Part shown: one piece after another, positions 8,629 to 18,638 of the stretch
Layout: each line of letters opens with the position of its first letter
Numbering within the stretch: the first letter of the stretch is position 1
NCBI RefSeq assembly: GCF_007954275.1
Contig: NZ_VOLT01000003.1
Span: forward strand, 372,001-436,000
DNA from: Colwellia demingiae
Lineage (GTDB): Bacteria; Pseudomonadota; Gammaproteobacteria; Enterobacterales; Alteromonadaceae
Direction: 5' to 3'
Length of the DNA: 64,000 nt
Notes under the pieces: generated by a model
What the model saw: only the letters and a program-made list of their open reading frames with translations
What the model was told of the DNA's origin: nothing
Databases searched by the model: none
Translations under genes and position numbers: made by a program

Positions 8629-11061
8629 ATGAAAAAATTGAAAAAAGTGCTCACTGGCTCTCTACTCATCAGTCTATTGGTTATAGCAACAGCATCAACT
8701 TGGCTTTACAGCAAAATTGATGGTGCTTTACCGGTACTCGATGGGGAGAAAACAGTCTTTGGTTTAAAGAAATCAGCCATCATTGAGCGTGATAAACAAG
8801 GCATTGTCACGATTAAAGCTAACAATAGAAGTGACATTGCAGTAGCGCTTGGGTTTGTTCATGCGCAAGAACGGTTCTTTCAAATGGACTTACTAAGACG
8901 AAACTCTGCCGGTGAATTAGCTAGCTTATTTGGTGTTCGGGCACTTGATTATGACAAATCAATTCGCAAACATCGCTTTCGAGAAAGAGCAAGAGCCATC
9001 GTTGCTCAATTACCTCACAAACAACTTGAATTAATTAAGGCGTACACTCGAGGGGTAAACCAAGGCTTGAAATATTTAAACTCATCTCCATTTGAGTACC
9101 TCCTATTGCAACAAGATCCCGTTCAATGGAGTGAAGAAGACACAGTTTTGACAGTTTTTAGTATGTACATAGACCTTCAATATCATGATGGAAGACGCGA
9201 ACGTACACTTGGTTTAATGAAAGCAGTTTTATCTGGAGACGTTTACGCGTTTTTAGACCCTAAAGGCAGTATATGGGATGCCACTATTGATGGTAGTCAA
9301 TTCACTCAAGCTCCGATGCCCACAGACGCTTGGCCTTCAGCTTCGAGCTTCAATATTAACAACAAAAACCTAAATAACAGTAAATTAGCTAGCCACAATA
9401 AAGATAAGTATCAAGGCGATCATTTACCGGGCTCAAATAGTTGGGCTATTTCAGGAGCTTTAAGTACTACCGGAAGTGCGGTCATTGCAAATGACATGCA
9501 CCTTGGTCTACGTATACCTAATACTTGGTTCCGTGCTTCTTTTGAATATCCAGATATCACGATTGATAGTTCAACCACAACTACAGAGCTGATTAAAGTT
9601 ACTGGTGCCACTTTGCCGGGCACCCCTAATATGGTTATAGGTAGTAATGGTAATATAGCTTGGGGGTTTACCAACAGTTATGGGGATTATAGTGATGTTA
9701 TTCTCCTAACGACTAATGCAGATAGTAGTCAATATTTAACACCCTCAGGCTACCAAAATTTTATTACCCACAAACAAGTAATTGCGGTTAAAGGTCAAAA
9801 AGCACAAGAAATAACCGTAACAGAAACTATTTGGGGCCCTGTTATTGGGAAAAATCATCAAGGAAAATTACTAGCATACCGTTGGGTTGCACATGATAAA
9901 GAAGCAATCAATTTAGTAGCAACTGAATTAGAACAAGCACAGAATGTCTCAGAGGCTTTTAATATAGCTGCCCGTTCAGGTATACCTTCTCAAAATATGC
10001 TGATTGCCGATAAACACGGTGATATTGGCTGGACAATTATAGGTCCTATCCCCAACAAAAATGGCATGATTGGCGAAACACCTAAATCATGGGCTTCGGG
10101 GGAGAACAGCTGGCAGGGTTATTTATCATCAGCACAGTACCCAAAGATTATTAACCCAGAAAACCATAGACTCTGGACAGCAAACTCCCGTGTCGTTGGT
10201 GGCGATATGTATAAAAAGCTTGGTAATGGTGGTTACGCACTCGGCGCTCGCTCAAAACAAGTTAGAAATAACTTATTCGCTCTAAAAGAATTTGATGAAC
10301 AGTCCCTGCTTAACATTGGTTTAGATGATGAGGCCATTTTTTTACAACGCTGGCAACAGTTCCTTCTTGAGGACGTACTGACGAAGGATGTTGTTGAAGA
10401 AAATAAAAAATTTCAATTAATAAGGGATTTATTAGCCAACGACACAGCATTAAAAGCAAGTGTAGACTCTGTTAGTTATCGCTTAGTGCGAAATTTTAGA
10501 ATAAACATCAGGGATAGCGTTTTTCTCGAATTAAATACTAGTTTGAATAACATTGATCAAGCTTACAATTTCAAAAGCATTCGCCATCAAATAGAAGTAC
10601 CTTTATGGCAACTAATTAATGAACAACCAGAAAACTTTATGATGCTCGGTGAAAGTAGTTGGCAAGATGTATTTATTAAGGCACTAGAAGTAACAATTAC
10701 GGACATGACGATCAACCAAGCTTTAGATACAGCAACTTGGGGTCAACAAAATAGTTCAGTAATAAAGCACCCACTCAGCAGTGCAGTACCTTTTCTGAGC
10801 CATTGGTTGGATATGCCTAGTAAAGCATTAGCGGGTGACAGTTACATGCCAAGAGTACAGGGTAAATCTTTTGGCGCATCAGAACGAATGGTTGTATCTC
10901 CTGGTCATGAAAAAAATGGCATCTTTCATATGCCAACCAGCCAATCAAGCCATCCGTGGAGTCCATATTATGGCATGGGCCATAGTGACTGGGAAGATGG
11001 TATAGCTTCACCATTTTTACCTAGTAAAACGCTCTATAAGCTAACTTTACTTAGTTATTAA
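8629..11061 (+). CDS. Penicillin acylase family Ntn hydrolase (810 aa)
   Basis: Member of the penicillin amidase (S45) family: an exported precursor that self-cleaves into two chains and hydrolyses amide bonds of N-acylated substrates (beta-lactams, acyl-homoserine lactones or related amides). The probable catalytic Ser is in PGSNSWAISG, at about residue 269 counted from the ATG at 8629; it becomes the N-terminus of the beta chain. An HAQERFFQMDLLRR motif marks the alpha chain, and GNIAWGFTNSYGD follows the Ser as usual. The first 25 residues are a membrane or signal segment. A TTG six codons upstream is an alternative start. True substrate unknown. Confidence 0.88.
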   Translation: MKKLKKVLTGSLLISLLVIATASTWLYSKIDGALPVLDGEKTVFGLKKSAIIERDKQGIVTIKANNRSDIAVALGFVHAQERFFQMDLLRRNSAGELASLFGVRALDYDKSIRKHRFRERARAIVAQLPHKQLELIKAYTRGVNQGLKYLNSSPFEYLLLQQDPVQWSEEDTVLTVFSMYIDLQYHDGRRERTLGLMKAVLSGDVYAFLDPKGSIWDATIDGSQFTQAPMPTDAWPSASSFNINNKNLNNSKLASHNKDKYQGDHLPGSNSWAISGALSTTGSAVIANDMHLGLRIPNTWFRASFEYPDITIDSSTTTTELIKVTGATLPGTPNMVIGSNGNIAWGFTNSYGDYSDVILLTTNADSSQYLTPSGYQNFITHKQVIAVKGQKAQEITVTETIWGPVIGKNHQGKLLAYRWVAHDKEAINLVATELEQAQNVSEAFNIAARSGIPSQNMLIADKHGDIGWTIIGPIPNKNGMIGETPKSWASGENSWQGYLSSAQYPKIINPENHRLWTANSRVVGGDMYKKLGNGGYALGARSKQVRNNLFALKEFDEQSLLNIGLDDEAIFLQRWQQFLLEDVLTKDVVEENKKFQLIRDLLANDTALKASVDSVSYRLVRNFRINIRDSVFLELNTSLNNIDQAYNFKSIRHQIEVPLWQLINEQPENFMMLGESSWQDVFIKALEVTITDMTINQALDTATWGQQNSSVIKHPLSSAVPFLSHWLDMPSKALAGDSYMPRVQGKSFGASERMVVSPGHEKNGIFHMPTSQSSHPWSPYYGMGHSDWEDGIASPFLPSKTLYKLTLLSY

Positions 11062-11113
11062 ATTATAACTTCTATAACTTAATAAACTACATAAAATAAA
11101 TAACGAGAGAACA

Positions 11114-11500
11114 ATGACTACTTTAATAATTTGTTTATTTTTAGCGCTGCTTTTACCTCTACTTGCAAAAGCACCTGTAGCTTATGCGATGGCTAAATTC
11201 GGAGGATATAATAACAATCACCCTAGGGAGCAACAAAGCAAGTTAACCGGGTTTGGTGCACGTGCCCTAGCAGCACATCAAAATGCTTTTGAATCGGTTA
11301 TTCTTTTTGCTCCTGCAATTGTTTTAGCGCTGGCAACAGGTAATACTCACCAAGCTGTAATCGTATTAGCTATAGTTCATATCATCTCGAGAGTGCTATA
11401 TAATATTTTCTATTTATTAAATATTGGCCTATTTAGATCAATCGTATGGGGAGTTGCTACCTTGTGCAGCTTTGCCATAGTCTATCAATGCATTCCTTAA
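11114..11500 (+). CDS. MAPEG family membrane protein (128 aa)
   Basis: Small four-helix inner-membrane protein of the MAPEG superfamily (membrane-associated eicosanoid/glutathione metabolism; bacterial YecN-like members). Seen: hydrophobic N-terminal helix, ARALAAHQNAFESVILFAPA (the conserved helix with the R-A-x-x-A-H-x-N-x-x-E pattern), and a SRVLYNIFYLLNI helix. GAGAG precedes the ATG. It begins 52 bp after the acylase gene on the same strand, so the two may share a transcript. Bacterial MAPEG roles are mostly unproven; glutathione-dependent detoxification is a family-based guess. Confidence 0.82.
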   Translation: MTTLIICLFLALLLPLLAKAPVAYAMAKFGGYNNNHPREQQSKLTGFGARALAAHQNAFESVILFAPAIVLALATGNTHQAVIVLAIVHIISRVLYNIFYLLNIGLFRSIVWGVATLCSFAIVYQCIP

Positions 11501-11536
11501 CTAGTACTGATGAACAAAAAACGTCTAAAGAAACAG

Positions 11537-11566
11537 TTGACACTATTTAGCTAAGCTAGCTAGAGT
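11537..11566 (+). promoter_or_regulatory. Candidate sigma-70 promoter for pheA
   Basis: TTGACA, an 18-bp gap, then TAGAGT (4 of 6 to consensus), ending about 40 bp before the pheA GTG. I see no Phe-rich leader peptide or attenuator between it and the gene. Confidence 0.35.
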
Positions 11567-11607
11567 AACTACTCAAAGTAGATAATTCACCATAAAAAGG
11601 TAAGCAA

Positions 11608-12783
11608 GTGAGCGAAAAGTTAGATTTAAATGAAATACGCCAAGAAATAACGCTTTTAGATCAAGACTTATTAGCCTTGTTTGCTAAACGTCGTGCGTTA
11701 ACACTCAATGTGGCAAAAAGTAAAGTACAGCAAATTCGTCCTATTCGTGACCAGCAACGCGAACAAGAGCTTTTAATACGCCTAATTAAACATGGTAAAA
11801 CCTTAGGTTTAGATGCTCACTATGTTACCAGTGTATTTCAAACAATTATTGAAGATTCGGTATTAAACCAACAAGCTTTTTTACAGAGTTTAGCTAATCC
11901 AGATATTCAAGTACCAACGGTTAGCGTTGCATTCTTAGGTGATAAAGGATCATATAGCTTTCTTGCTAGCCACCGATACTTTTCACGTCGTGCAGAGAAA
12001 ATTATCGAATCAGGTTGTCAAAGCTTTTACGATATATTGCAGCAAGTTGAGTCTGGCCAAGTTGATTACGGTATGCTCCCTATAGAGAATACTAGCTCAG
12101 GTAGTATCAACGAAGTTTACGACTTACTACAACACACTAATCTTTCTATCGTCGGTGAAATTACCCAACCAATCGAGCATTGCTTGTTAACATCTGTAAA
12201 CACTAGCTTAGATAAAATCAAAACCATTTATGCTCATGGACAACCCTTTGCACAATGCAGTAATTTCCTAGATAAGCAAAGCGGTATACGAATTGAATAT
12301 TGTGATAGCACAGCGGATGCTATGGCAAAGGTGGCTGAGCTGCAAGATGATACTATAGCTGTAATTGGTAGCGAAGAAGGTGGTCAGCTTTATCAGTTAC
12401 ATGCCTTAGAGCAATCTATTGCCAATCAAACTGAGAACCATTCGCGCTTTATATTGGTTGCTCGCAGAGCCGTTGACGTAGCAGAACAAATTCCAGCCAA
12501 AACAGCGATCATTTTATCTACCGGTCAAAAAGCAGGTGCCTTAGTTGAGTGTTTGTTAGTACTTAAAGAGAAAGGTATTAACATGTGTAAGCTTGAGTCA
12601 CGTCCTATTCAGGGACGTCCTTGGGAAGAAATGTTCTATATTGATGTAGAAGCCAACTTAAAGAGTTTTGCTTTACAAGAAGCAATTAACGACATTACTC
12701 CTCACACTAATTTCATCAAAGTACTAGGTTGTTATCCTATCGAGCATATTAGCCCAACGAGTGTCCCTAGCGGTGAAATTTAA
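11608..12783 (+). CDS. pheA: Bifunctional chorismate mutase / prephenate dehydratase (391 aa)
   Basis: P-protein of phenylalanine synthesis: converts chorismate to prephenate, then to phenylpyruvate. Domains in order: AroQ-type chorismate mutase (about 1-90, IRQEITLLDQDLLALFAKRR), prephenate dehydratase (about 105-285, FLGDKGSYSF at the start and IENTSSGSINEVYDLL), and a regulatory ACT domain (about 298-380) with the GALV and ESRP phenylalanine-binding motifs, so feedback inhibition by Phe is expected. It starts at GTG with AAAAGG upstream. Length matches E. coli PheA (386 aa). A possible promoter is listed; transcription attenuation is not evident. Confidence 0.97.
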   Translation: MSEKLDLNEIRQEITLLDQDLLALFAKRRALTLNVAKSKVQQIRPIRDQQREQELLIRLIKHGKTLGLDAHYVTSVFQTIIEDSVLNQQAFLQSLANPDIQVPTVSVAFLGDKGSYSFLASHRYFSRRAEKIIESGCQSFYDILQQVESGQVDYGMLPIENTSSGSINEVYDLLQHTNLSIVGEITQPIEHCLLTSVNTSLDKIKTIYAHGQPFAQCSNFLDKQSGIRIEYCDSTADAMAKVAELQDDTIAVIGSEEGGQLYQLHALEQSIANQTENHSRFILVARRAVDVAEQIPAKTAIILSTGQKAGALVECLLVLKEKGINMCKLESRPIQGRPWEEMFYIDVEANLKSFALQEAINDITPHTNFIKVLGCYPIEHISPTSVPSGEI

Positions 12784-12797
12784 GTAAAATAACATAT

Positions 12798-12836
12798 AGT
12801 GCTATATTGTCGTTCATCGTAACGATATATAGCACT
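12798..12836. terminator. Hairpin after pheA
   Basis: AGTGCTATAT pairs with ATATAGCACT and inner CGTT with AACG. It is 15 bp past the stop but lacks a T-run on the plus strand, so a terminator role is likely but not certain. Confidence 0.45.
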
Positions 12837-12897
12837 AGCGAGTTTCAGAGGAAAGTGTTATAAATATTAGATAAATTGTATTAATTGGTCAGATGTT

Positions 12898-13521
12898 ATG
12901 CAGCCCTCTCTATTAAACATTAACAACTCTAACAGTACTGGCTTATCCAGACCAAAAATTCGAAAGCCTCCCCAAACAACTACAATTATTACTGCCCCTA
13001 AAAAAGAACTTGGGTTTACTTTGATTGAGTTAATGATAACTATCGCCGTAGCAGCTATTATCATGGCAGTAGCCGTGCCTAGTTTAAGCAGTTTTACAGC
13101 AAAGATACGTGTCGACAATGAGATTTCAGAACTTCAGCGCTTATTACTGACAACACGCAATGCTGCAATCAATTCAGGACAGAATGCAACGCTATGCCCC
13201 CTACAAGCTGATGATACTTGTCAAAACACTATTAATTGGACAGGAAGAATTGGTATAGTTTCAATTGATGGATTAATAAAAGAACGAGAGGCAATTCAAG
13301 GGGGGGATAAACTTGATTTTATCTTTAACAGTGTTATTTATAATCCTAGCGGCCAGTTAAGCAATAACAATATTGGTACATTTAGCTATTGCCCTAAAGG
13401 TTTTAGTGATTTTTCACGTGGTATCGACTTATCCCTAGCAGGCCGAGCATATTTAAGCTCAGATATGAATGGTGATGGAAAGGATCAAGATAGAAACAAT
13501 AACAATATTGTATGTATCTAA
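12898..13521 (+). CDS. FimT/FimU (GspH) type minor pilin (207 aa)
   Basis: A type IV pilin-like protein with the prepilin cleavage motif [17 protein letters not shown] at residues 39-55; Glu at +5 is present. FimT/FimU proteins are minor pilins that prime pilus assembly. After the helix, SELQRLLLTTRNAAINSG is typical of the GspH/FimT domain. The leader is unusually long (39 residues, rich in Asn, Thr and Pro) because no other in-frame ATG, GTG or TTG is available; the ATG at 12898 has no good Shine-Dalgarno, so the start is uncertain. It faces the pilV-pilE operon convergently rather than heading it. Confidence 0.82.
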   Translation: MQPSLLNINNSNSTGLSRPKIRKPPQTTTIITAPKKELGFTLIELMITIAVAAIIMAVAVPSLSSFTAKIRVDNEISELQRLLLTTRNAAINSGQNATLCPLQADDTCQNTINWTGRIGIVSIDGLIKEREAIQGGDKLDFIFNSVIYNPSGQLSNNNIGTFSYCPKGFSDFSRGIDLSLAGRAYLSSDMNGDGKDQDRNNNNIVCI

Positions 13522-13566
13522 TCAGTATTTTAAGATTTGCTTAACTACTTCCTATTCCAAAAAGTT

Positions 13567-13600
13567 AAAAAGCGATATCACATAGTTTATATCACTTTTT
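13567..13600. terminator. Bidirectional terminator between fimT-like gene and pilus operon
   Basis: AAAAAG-C-GATAT pairs with ATATC-A-CTTTTT; A-run and T-run flank the stem, so it can work on both strands. It lies between the two convergent stops. Confidence 0.6.
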
Positions 13601-13617
13601 ATATAAGGTAGTATTTT

Positions 13618-13962
13618 CTAACGCTCCGTTTTTTTATCTAACGACTGAGAGTTCGTGCTAGTAAAGTTATCCTCATCTAATACACATTCATTAGTTCGGT
13701 ATATTTTTATTTTTTCAATCGATTTTTGAGTTAATACTCTTTTCCCTACTATTTTATTGGCCAAGTTGGGAAATTTTTCAGATTGAATACGATAAAAGAT
13801 AATAGCTTCGCTACCATCTATTAGAGATACGTGGCATTTAGCATTTACTTTTTTATTTTTTTGAATAGTTTTCTTTTCGCTCCCCTCATTAGGTATTGCC
13901 GCTTGAACGGAAAAAATAGAGAACAAAAATGTACAATATATTGATATAATAAAATTTTTCAT
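13618..13962 (-). CDS. Small exported protein at the end of the minor-pilin operon (114 aa)
   Basis: I do not recognise a family. Residues 1-21 form a Sec signal peptide (ending in SVQAA). The mature part is Lys-rich with two Cys (CHV near 43 and ECV near 93), which could form a disulfide, and a polar C-terminal tail. It begins one base after the pilE stop with GGAAGGATA as ribosome site, so it is the last gene of the pilV-pilE operon. In P. aeruginosa a small exported protein of similar size, PilY2 (about 115 aa), lies between pilY1 and pilE; positional analogy only, I cannot show homology. Confidence 0.65.
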   Translation of the reverse strand: MKNFIISIYCTFLFSIFSVQAAIPNEGSEKKTIQKNKKVNAKCHVSLIDGSEAIIFYRIQSEKFPNLANKIVGKRVLTQKSIEKIKIYRTNECVLDEDNFTSTNSQSLDKKTER

Positions 13963-13963
13963 A

Positions 13964-14398
13964 TTATCCTTCCCAACAGCTAATCGGCGTCTTTTTACCT
14001 GTATCAGTTATTTCAATTTTAATGCAATCTGCATCATTTATTTTCTGTGCACCTTGAGCATCGGCAGTTAATGTAAAAGTATTATCAACTACTGTTGATG
14101 AAATTTTATAATTTTTACTTAGCGTTTCGTATATAGCAGTTGTACCTTCACCTAGATCACTTATATCTGCTGTATAAGCTCGACTATCAACAAATAGCTG
14201 CTCTTGTAAGTTAGCCAAACGAACTAGCTCTCTAGGAGCTTCCGATCTATTAGACCGTACAACAAAATCATTATAAGAAGGATAAACTACTGCTGCTAAT
14301 ATACCAACTATAGCAACAGTAATCATTAACTCAATTAGAGTAAAACCCATCGGTTTTTTCCGTTTATTTCCACCTATATTTTCACTGTTTTTTAACAT
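13964..14398 (-). CDS. pilE: Type IV minor pilin PilE-like (144 aa)
   Basis: Pilin-like protein with prepilin motif [20 protein letters not shown]; cleavage after Gly and Glu at +5. Downstream it has [16 protein letters not shown] and two Cys near the C-terminus (DCIKIE and ISCWEG), the disulfide loop typical of pilins, as in the PilE minor pilin. I choose the ATG at 14398, with GGAGG nine bases upstream, giving a 17-residue leader rich in Lys. An ATG seven codons earlier overlaps pilY1 and lacks that site. It follows pilY1 by 4 bp, matching the P. aeruginosa-type order pilY1-(pilY2)-pilE. Confidence 0.88.
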   Translation of the reverse strand: MLKNSENIGGNKRKKPMGFTLIELMITVAIVGILAAVVYPSYNDFVVRSNRSEAPRELVRLANLQEQLFVDSRAYTADISDLGEGTTAIYETLSKNYKISSTVVDNTFTLTADAQGAQKINDADCIKIEITDTGKKTPISCWEG

Positions 14399-14402
14399 AA
14401 AT

Positions 14403-17400
14403 CTAATCCTCCGTAACATATAGGTAGGTTCTCAAGGTTTGCAATTTAAATCCTACAGGGATTATTTCCCGCCCTACGATAATGTTTCCCTCTGACTCTA
14501 GGGTGTTAGTATCTGGGTTCAGCGTTTTGGTTACAATAAGCGTTGGAGCACCTAAAAATTGATCACTAATCAAAGTTTTTCTGTCATCACTATTTTCAGA
14601 TTCATCAGCCCAGTCGTACTTATTAACTCCTAGCGCTAAATCTACCGCATATAACCAACCGCTACCAGTAGCTATGTCACAAGTATTTGAACTTCCGGCT
14701 GAAGAAGAAGGTGCAGGTGTATATGTTGTAAAGTAAACCACATTATTAATAACTAAGGCGGTAGAAGTACTCTTTTCGCCAAGACCATGTCCTCCCAACT
14801 CAATAAACCAACCAGATTTTAAACTCACCGCAAGCGATAAAATCTCTTTTTCTTGGGATGTGAGTTCTACACCAAAGGGATTAAGAGTAAAATCAGCTAG
14901 GTCCCCTATTTTTATAGGGCTTGTTGGCACCGCAGGAACACTAGCGGAGGTGAATTGCTGCGTTTTTATATTAATATCTTTAATCATAAAAAAGACATCA
15001 CCAGTATCTGTTCCTATCGGGTTAGATCTATCTCCACTACCGAGCAACACGGCATCATAAGGAACATCTTGTTGAACTACTATGGCCTTACCCTCAGAAT
15101 CTTTTTTACCTGAATCAATGGTTTCAGTTATATAAGCTCTAACTATAGAAGGCTCATTAAAAAAGCGTCTATCAACAGTATTTGTAGCATCACCACCTAA
15201 TTCAGCTAACTTAAATACGGAAAATTTAGTTTTATCACTGCCCGGCATATCAATACGCCAGATATTACCGCCGGTATCACCCGCATATAGTCGATCAGTT
15301 AAGCCATCACCATCACTATCAAGAGTAGCAATACTTGATGGAATACTATCTGAACCGCTAAAAACAGTATCACCATCAGACGCTAAATTCCAAAGAAGTG
15401 TACCTTCTTCGGCATCAACCATATATATTGCTTTACCCTTGCTATCAGCATCACCGGTACCACCAATCGAATGAGAGTCTTTAGAAGGGATATAGCCGCC
15501 ACCAAATAACAATACAGGTTTCGCCGCATTTCCTGAAATATTTAATTTTGAATAGGTGACTTTAGGCTGTGACCAGGTTTGTCCTAATTCAGAAAAACCA
15601 AGTGTTCCATCAGCACCACCAATAATAGTCCACATAACAAAAGGGTTAGCTGGGTCAGTAACATCCATAGCATAATAAGAACCCCCTCCACGACGGTAGC
15701 CAAAGAAAAGCCATACTTTATCATCACCATCAACAATGCCATTTCCATTGCCGTCAATTATATGCGAAGTAATAACCCCATCAATACCATAGACTTTATC
15801 TGAGGTAACTAAATTGTCTCGCAAAATTGGAATATTTGAAAGAAATTCACTTGGCATGAATGCCCAGTTCTCTATGATAGTATTAGTGGCATCATTATCT
15901 TCAAACATGTGCAAGACACCATGGTTAGTACCTACGGCAATGCGAATAACATCATTACCATAGTTGATAACTACGGGTTTAGAATGTAGTGGGTCTCCAA
16001 AAACATCTTGTCGATTTTCTGTTATGTCTTCATCTTCATCTTCATCATCAACATCTCTACCATTTATCCAATCGAGGCTCGCTTGGATACTAGCTTCATT
16101 ATTCGTAACACCTAAAATCGTAGCTAACTTAGCTGGTGTGGAATATTTACTGCTATTTGCAGTTTTAGTTGCAGCAGCATAAGTTAACGCAACTAAGCCA
16201 TTATTCACCGCTAAATCACTATAAATGACTCTAGCAGTACTATTAGTTAGCATTTCAGCAACTCCACCTTTAGCCACTGTGTCCCCATCAACACTACTTG
16301 ACCAATAACTCTGTACATTATCCGCAAAGTGTCCAGTTGATGGAAGCACAGCAGTGATGCCGTTAGACCCTTTTTGAATACCATTGGTGACTTTATATTT
16401 TTTGAGATTACCTTGCCAACGAGGGCGTCTAGTCGGTTCAAACATTGCGTAATAAACAGAGTCTAGAGTTTCTGTTCTGTCAAAGTTGTTTGAAGCAACT
16501 GAAGCAGAAGTTAACGTATTATTAGTTGGGTTTATATTAGCGAGAACATTGGTTAATGCTGCGGTTAACGAGGCACTATCGGTAGCGGGAAAGTATTGCC
16601 CTCCTCCTCGCGTTGCTGTTTCAGCAAGAACAGGAGCTGCAGCTTGTATATTTGCACCAAAACCTATGGTATAAACCTCAGCATTTTGGATACCTGCAGC
16701 ACTTGTCGGATGTATATCATTACGATGCATCCAACCAGCAAGAGCGGGTAAATAACTGTAATGTGTTGAAGAATTCACTGTCCAAGAAAAACTATCTGCC
16801 GAAGTAATTGTTTCTTGTCCTGTTGCTGGTATATTGCTCATATATCCATCTGCTTGATGATCACTCGTTGGCTCGCCATCAGAAATCATCACCACATAAA
16901 TTGTTTCATCACATGCATCGAAAGGCTGTTCATAGTTGCTGCCACTTTCAATGGCTTCATCCCTATCCGGATTAGCATCTAAGCCATCATTTATATAGTC
17001 ATCTCCATACCAAACTGGTTTACCACTAAGGTATTGATAAGTTTCGAATAATGATTCTGTTAATGGTGTACTACCTTTGGCATGCAAACCCTTCACTATA
17101 TTTAGCAATTCTGTTTTTGTACCTTCAGTAGTTTCCTCGATACCTCCAGTTGTTTCTTGAGTATCTTCAGTAGTCTCTTGAATACCATGTACAATACGCC
17201 CGCCATTGCCATTACGATTAAAGATTTGTAAACCAAAATCAACACCTGGGGCTGAATTAATTAAATTACTAACACTTTCTTTTGCGACTTCCATTCTTGA
17301 TCTTGCTGCAGGCACTCTATGATAGTGATGCCAGCGAAGATAATTAGCACTATATAAAGTAACTAACTTTCCCCAACTACCACTATCAGCATCAGTCGCT

Positions 17401-18032
17401 GAAGCGGTATAATACACTGGTAAACCATTGGAGCTTTGAAAGTTAACAGGGTAACCATCAGGCAGCACTGTGCCATCTTTGTGCTCTCCATTATTAACGT
17501 TAAGCTCTGTAACATCTTCATGACAGTCAAGGACTTTTATAGCAGAGCCATTATCCGTAGGAAGATTTTTCCATTTTAGATCACCGTTGTGATAGCGTCT
17601 TACTTTCCCCGAATAGACACCAAGTGTACTAAGTATGCCACGAGCAGTTTGACAACCATTTATTGAATCAGCGAACCGCCTATTTTCACTTTCTCTATCT
17701 GGAATAGGTAACTCTGAGTTAGCACCAGGATCCTTAATATAGTAAATATAATTTTCAGAAGTTACTGTAGATCCTGGTCCTGGAGTGTATTGCCTCGTGT
17801 TATCATAAGGCTGTACAAAAGACGCATCTTGTCTAGTCATGCTGCCAGAGGTATCAAATATTATAAGGATTTTAGGCCGACTTGCCGCCTGTTCGATTGA
17901 TTCACTAACATATAGTTCGGTATCGTCACTAAAACTAGTACTAGAAGCCAGTAATAGAAAAGTAGAAAAAAAACCAGCAAAGATATTCAAGCACGCTTTA
18001 AACTGCCTATTTACTTTTTTTGACAAATTCAT
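14403..18032 (-). CDS. pilY1: PilY1 type IV pilus tip/assembly protein (1209 aa)
   Basis: Large exported adhesin and pilus biogenesis factor. Signal peptide at 1-35; a von Willebrand A-like domain begins near residue 53 with the MIDAS motif DTSGSM; the C-terminal half (about 650-1150) is the PilY1 beta-propeller. Two Asp-rich calcium-loop candidates are visible: [12 protein letters not shown] near 757 and [15 protein letters not shown] near 900; the latter matches the conserved PilY1 calcium site that controls extension and retraction in Pseudomonas. A Thr/Glu-rich imperfect repeat (about 279-302) interrupts the vWA domain. GGAGG precedes the ATG. Length fits the family (about 1160 aa). Confidence 0.93.
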   Translation of the reverse strand: MNLSKKVNRQFKACLNIFAGFFSTFLLLASSTSFSDDTELYVSESIEQAASRPKILIIFDTSGSMTRQDASFVQPYDNTRQYTPGPGSTVTSENYIYYIKDPGANSELPIPDRESENRRFADSINGCQTARGILSTLGVYSGKVRRYHNGDLKWKNLPTDNGSAIKVLDCHEDVTELNVNNGEHKDGTVLPDGYPVNFQSSNGLPVYYTASATDADSGSWGKLVTLYSANYLRWHHYHRVPAARSRMEVAKESVSNLINSAPGVDFGLQIFNRNGNGGRIVHGIQETTEDTQETTGGIEETTEGTKTELLNIVKGLHAKGSTPLTESLFETYQYLSGKPVWYGDDYINDGLDANPDRDEAIESGSNYEQPFDACDETIYVVMISDGEPTSDHQADGYMSNIPATGQETITSADSFSWTVNSSTHYSYLPALAGWMHRNDIHPTSAAGIQNAEVYTIGFGANIQAAAPVLAETATRGGGQYFPATDSASLTAALTNVLANINPTNNTLTSASVASNNFDRTETLDSVYYAMFEPTRRPRWQGNLKKYKVTNGIQKGSNGITAVLPSTGHFADNVQSYWSSSVDGDTVAKGGVAEMLTNSTARVIYSDLAVNNGLVALTYAAATKTANSSKYSTPAKLATILGVTNNEASIQASLDWINGRDVDDEDEDEDITENRQDVFGDPLHSKPVVINYGNDVIRIAVGTNHGVLHMFEDNDATNTIIENWAFMPSEFLSNIPILRDNLVTSDKVYGIDGVITSHIIDGNGNGIVDGDDKVWLFFGYRRGGGSYYAMDVTDPANPFVMWTIIGGADGTLGFSELGQTWSQPKVTYSKLNISGNAAKPVLLFGGGYIPSKDSHSIGGTGDADSKGKAIYMVDAEEGTLLWNLASDGDTVFSGSDSIPSSIATLDSDGDGLTDRLYAGDTGGNIWRIDMPGSDKTKFSVFKLAELGGDATNTVDRRFFNEPSIVRAYITETIDSGKKDSEGKAIVVQQDVPYDAVLLGSGDRSNPIGTDTGDVFFMIKDINIKTQQFTSASVPAVPTSPIKIGDLADFTLNPFGVELTSQEKEILSLAVSLKSGWFIELGGHGLGEKSTSTALVINNVVYFTTYTPAPSSSAGSSNTCDIATGSGWLYAVDLALGVNKYDWADESENSDDRKTLISDQFLGAPTLIVTKTLNPDTNTLESEGNIIVGREIIPVGFKLQTLRTYLYVTED

Positions 18033-18107
18033 TTTAATCCTCCGAAACCAATATGTACCACGATGTTCATTGTTATATTAAAAAAACAATCCAATAAGAT
18101 TGCTCCT

Positions 18108-18638
18108 TTACTTTAATAGTTGCTGTGCTATGCCTGAGTCTGCTGAAATATTACTTTGTCCTGTACGGCCATAATTTCTGTTAGTCTTTACTCTTAATAT
18201 ATTACAGCTAAAGACTTCTGTAGATGATGCTACCTTTAGGGTCGGACAAGTGATGTCTAGGTTAAATTGATTATTTGCTACATCGACTCTTGCACTCGAC
18301 TTTGTTGCAGTATTAGGTAATAAAAGTGCTTGGTTAATGATAGGGAAGTTTACACCTCCAGACGCAGGTCGAGAGAATCTATTGACTTGCCCAGCAGATA
18401 CTTGATTAAAAATAACTTCATCAACAGCGCTAATAACCTCTTCTAGCGCGACAGATTTTTCCTCACTTGCACCCGACATTTTCATATCTGTTGTACTATT
18501 TTGCATTAACGCTGCGGCAACAGCAGTTAAAGCAACCAAAAACACAAGAGAAACGACTAGAACAACGCCTCTTTCATTCCTTATCTTAGGTGCTTTTCTC
18601 ATTCTAGCCTCACTTTTTATTTTGCTTGTTTTGTTCAT
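18108..18638 (-). CDS. pilX: Minor pilin PilX (176 aa)
   Basis: Minor pilin with an N-terminal ERGVVLVVSLVFLVALTAVAAALMQ helix (residues about 22-46), in which the positively charged leader ends at RG; the VVLVVSLVFLVALT pattern and following DMKMSGASEEKS are typical of PilX N-terminal domains. Like many PilX proteins it lacks Glu at +5. The ATG at 18638 overlaps the pilW stop (TAATG), so translation is coupled; a GTG two codons earlier is an alternative. With PilV and PilW it helps form the priming complex at the pilus tip that recruits PilY1. Confidence 0.85.
   Translation of the reverse strand: MNKTSKIKSEARMRKAPKIRNERGVVLVVSLVFLVALTAVAAALMQNSTTDMKMSGASEEKSVALEEVISAVDEVIFNQVSAGQVNRFSRPASGGVNFPIINQALLLPNTATKSSARVDVANNQFNLDITCPTLKVASSTEVFSCNILRVKTNRNYGRTGQSNISADSGIAQQLLK

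Noticed and set aside
11500..11608. Possible pheA leader peptide/attenuator
   Set aside because: No short Phe-rich ORF and no alternative terminator hairpin is present in this interval.
15964..16182. Ser-rich plus-strand ORF inside pilY1
   Set aside because: Mirror of the Asp/Glu-rich stretch of PilY1 on the opposite strand.
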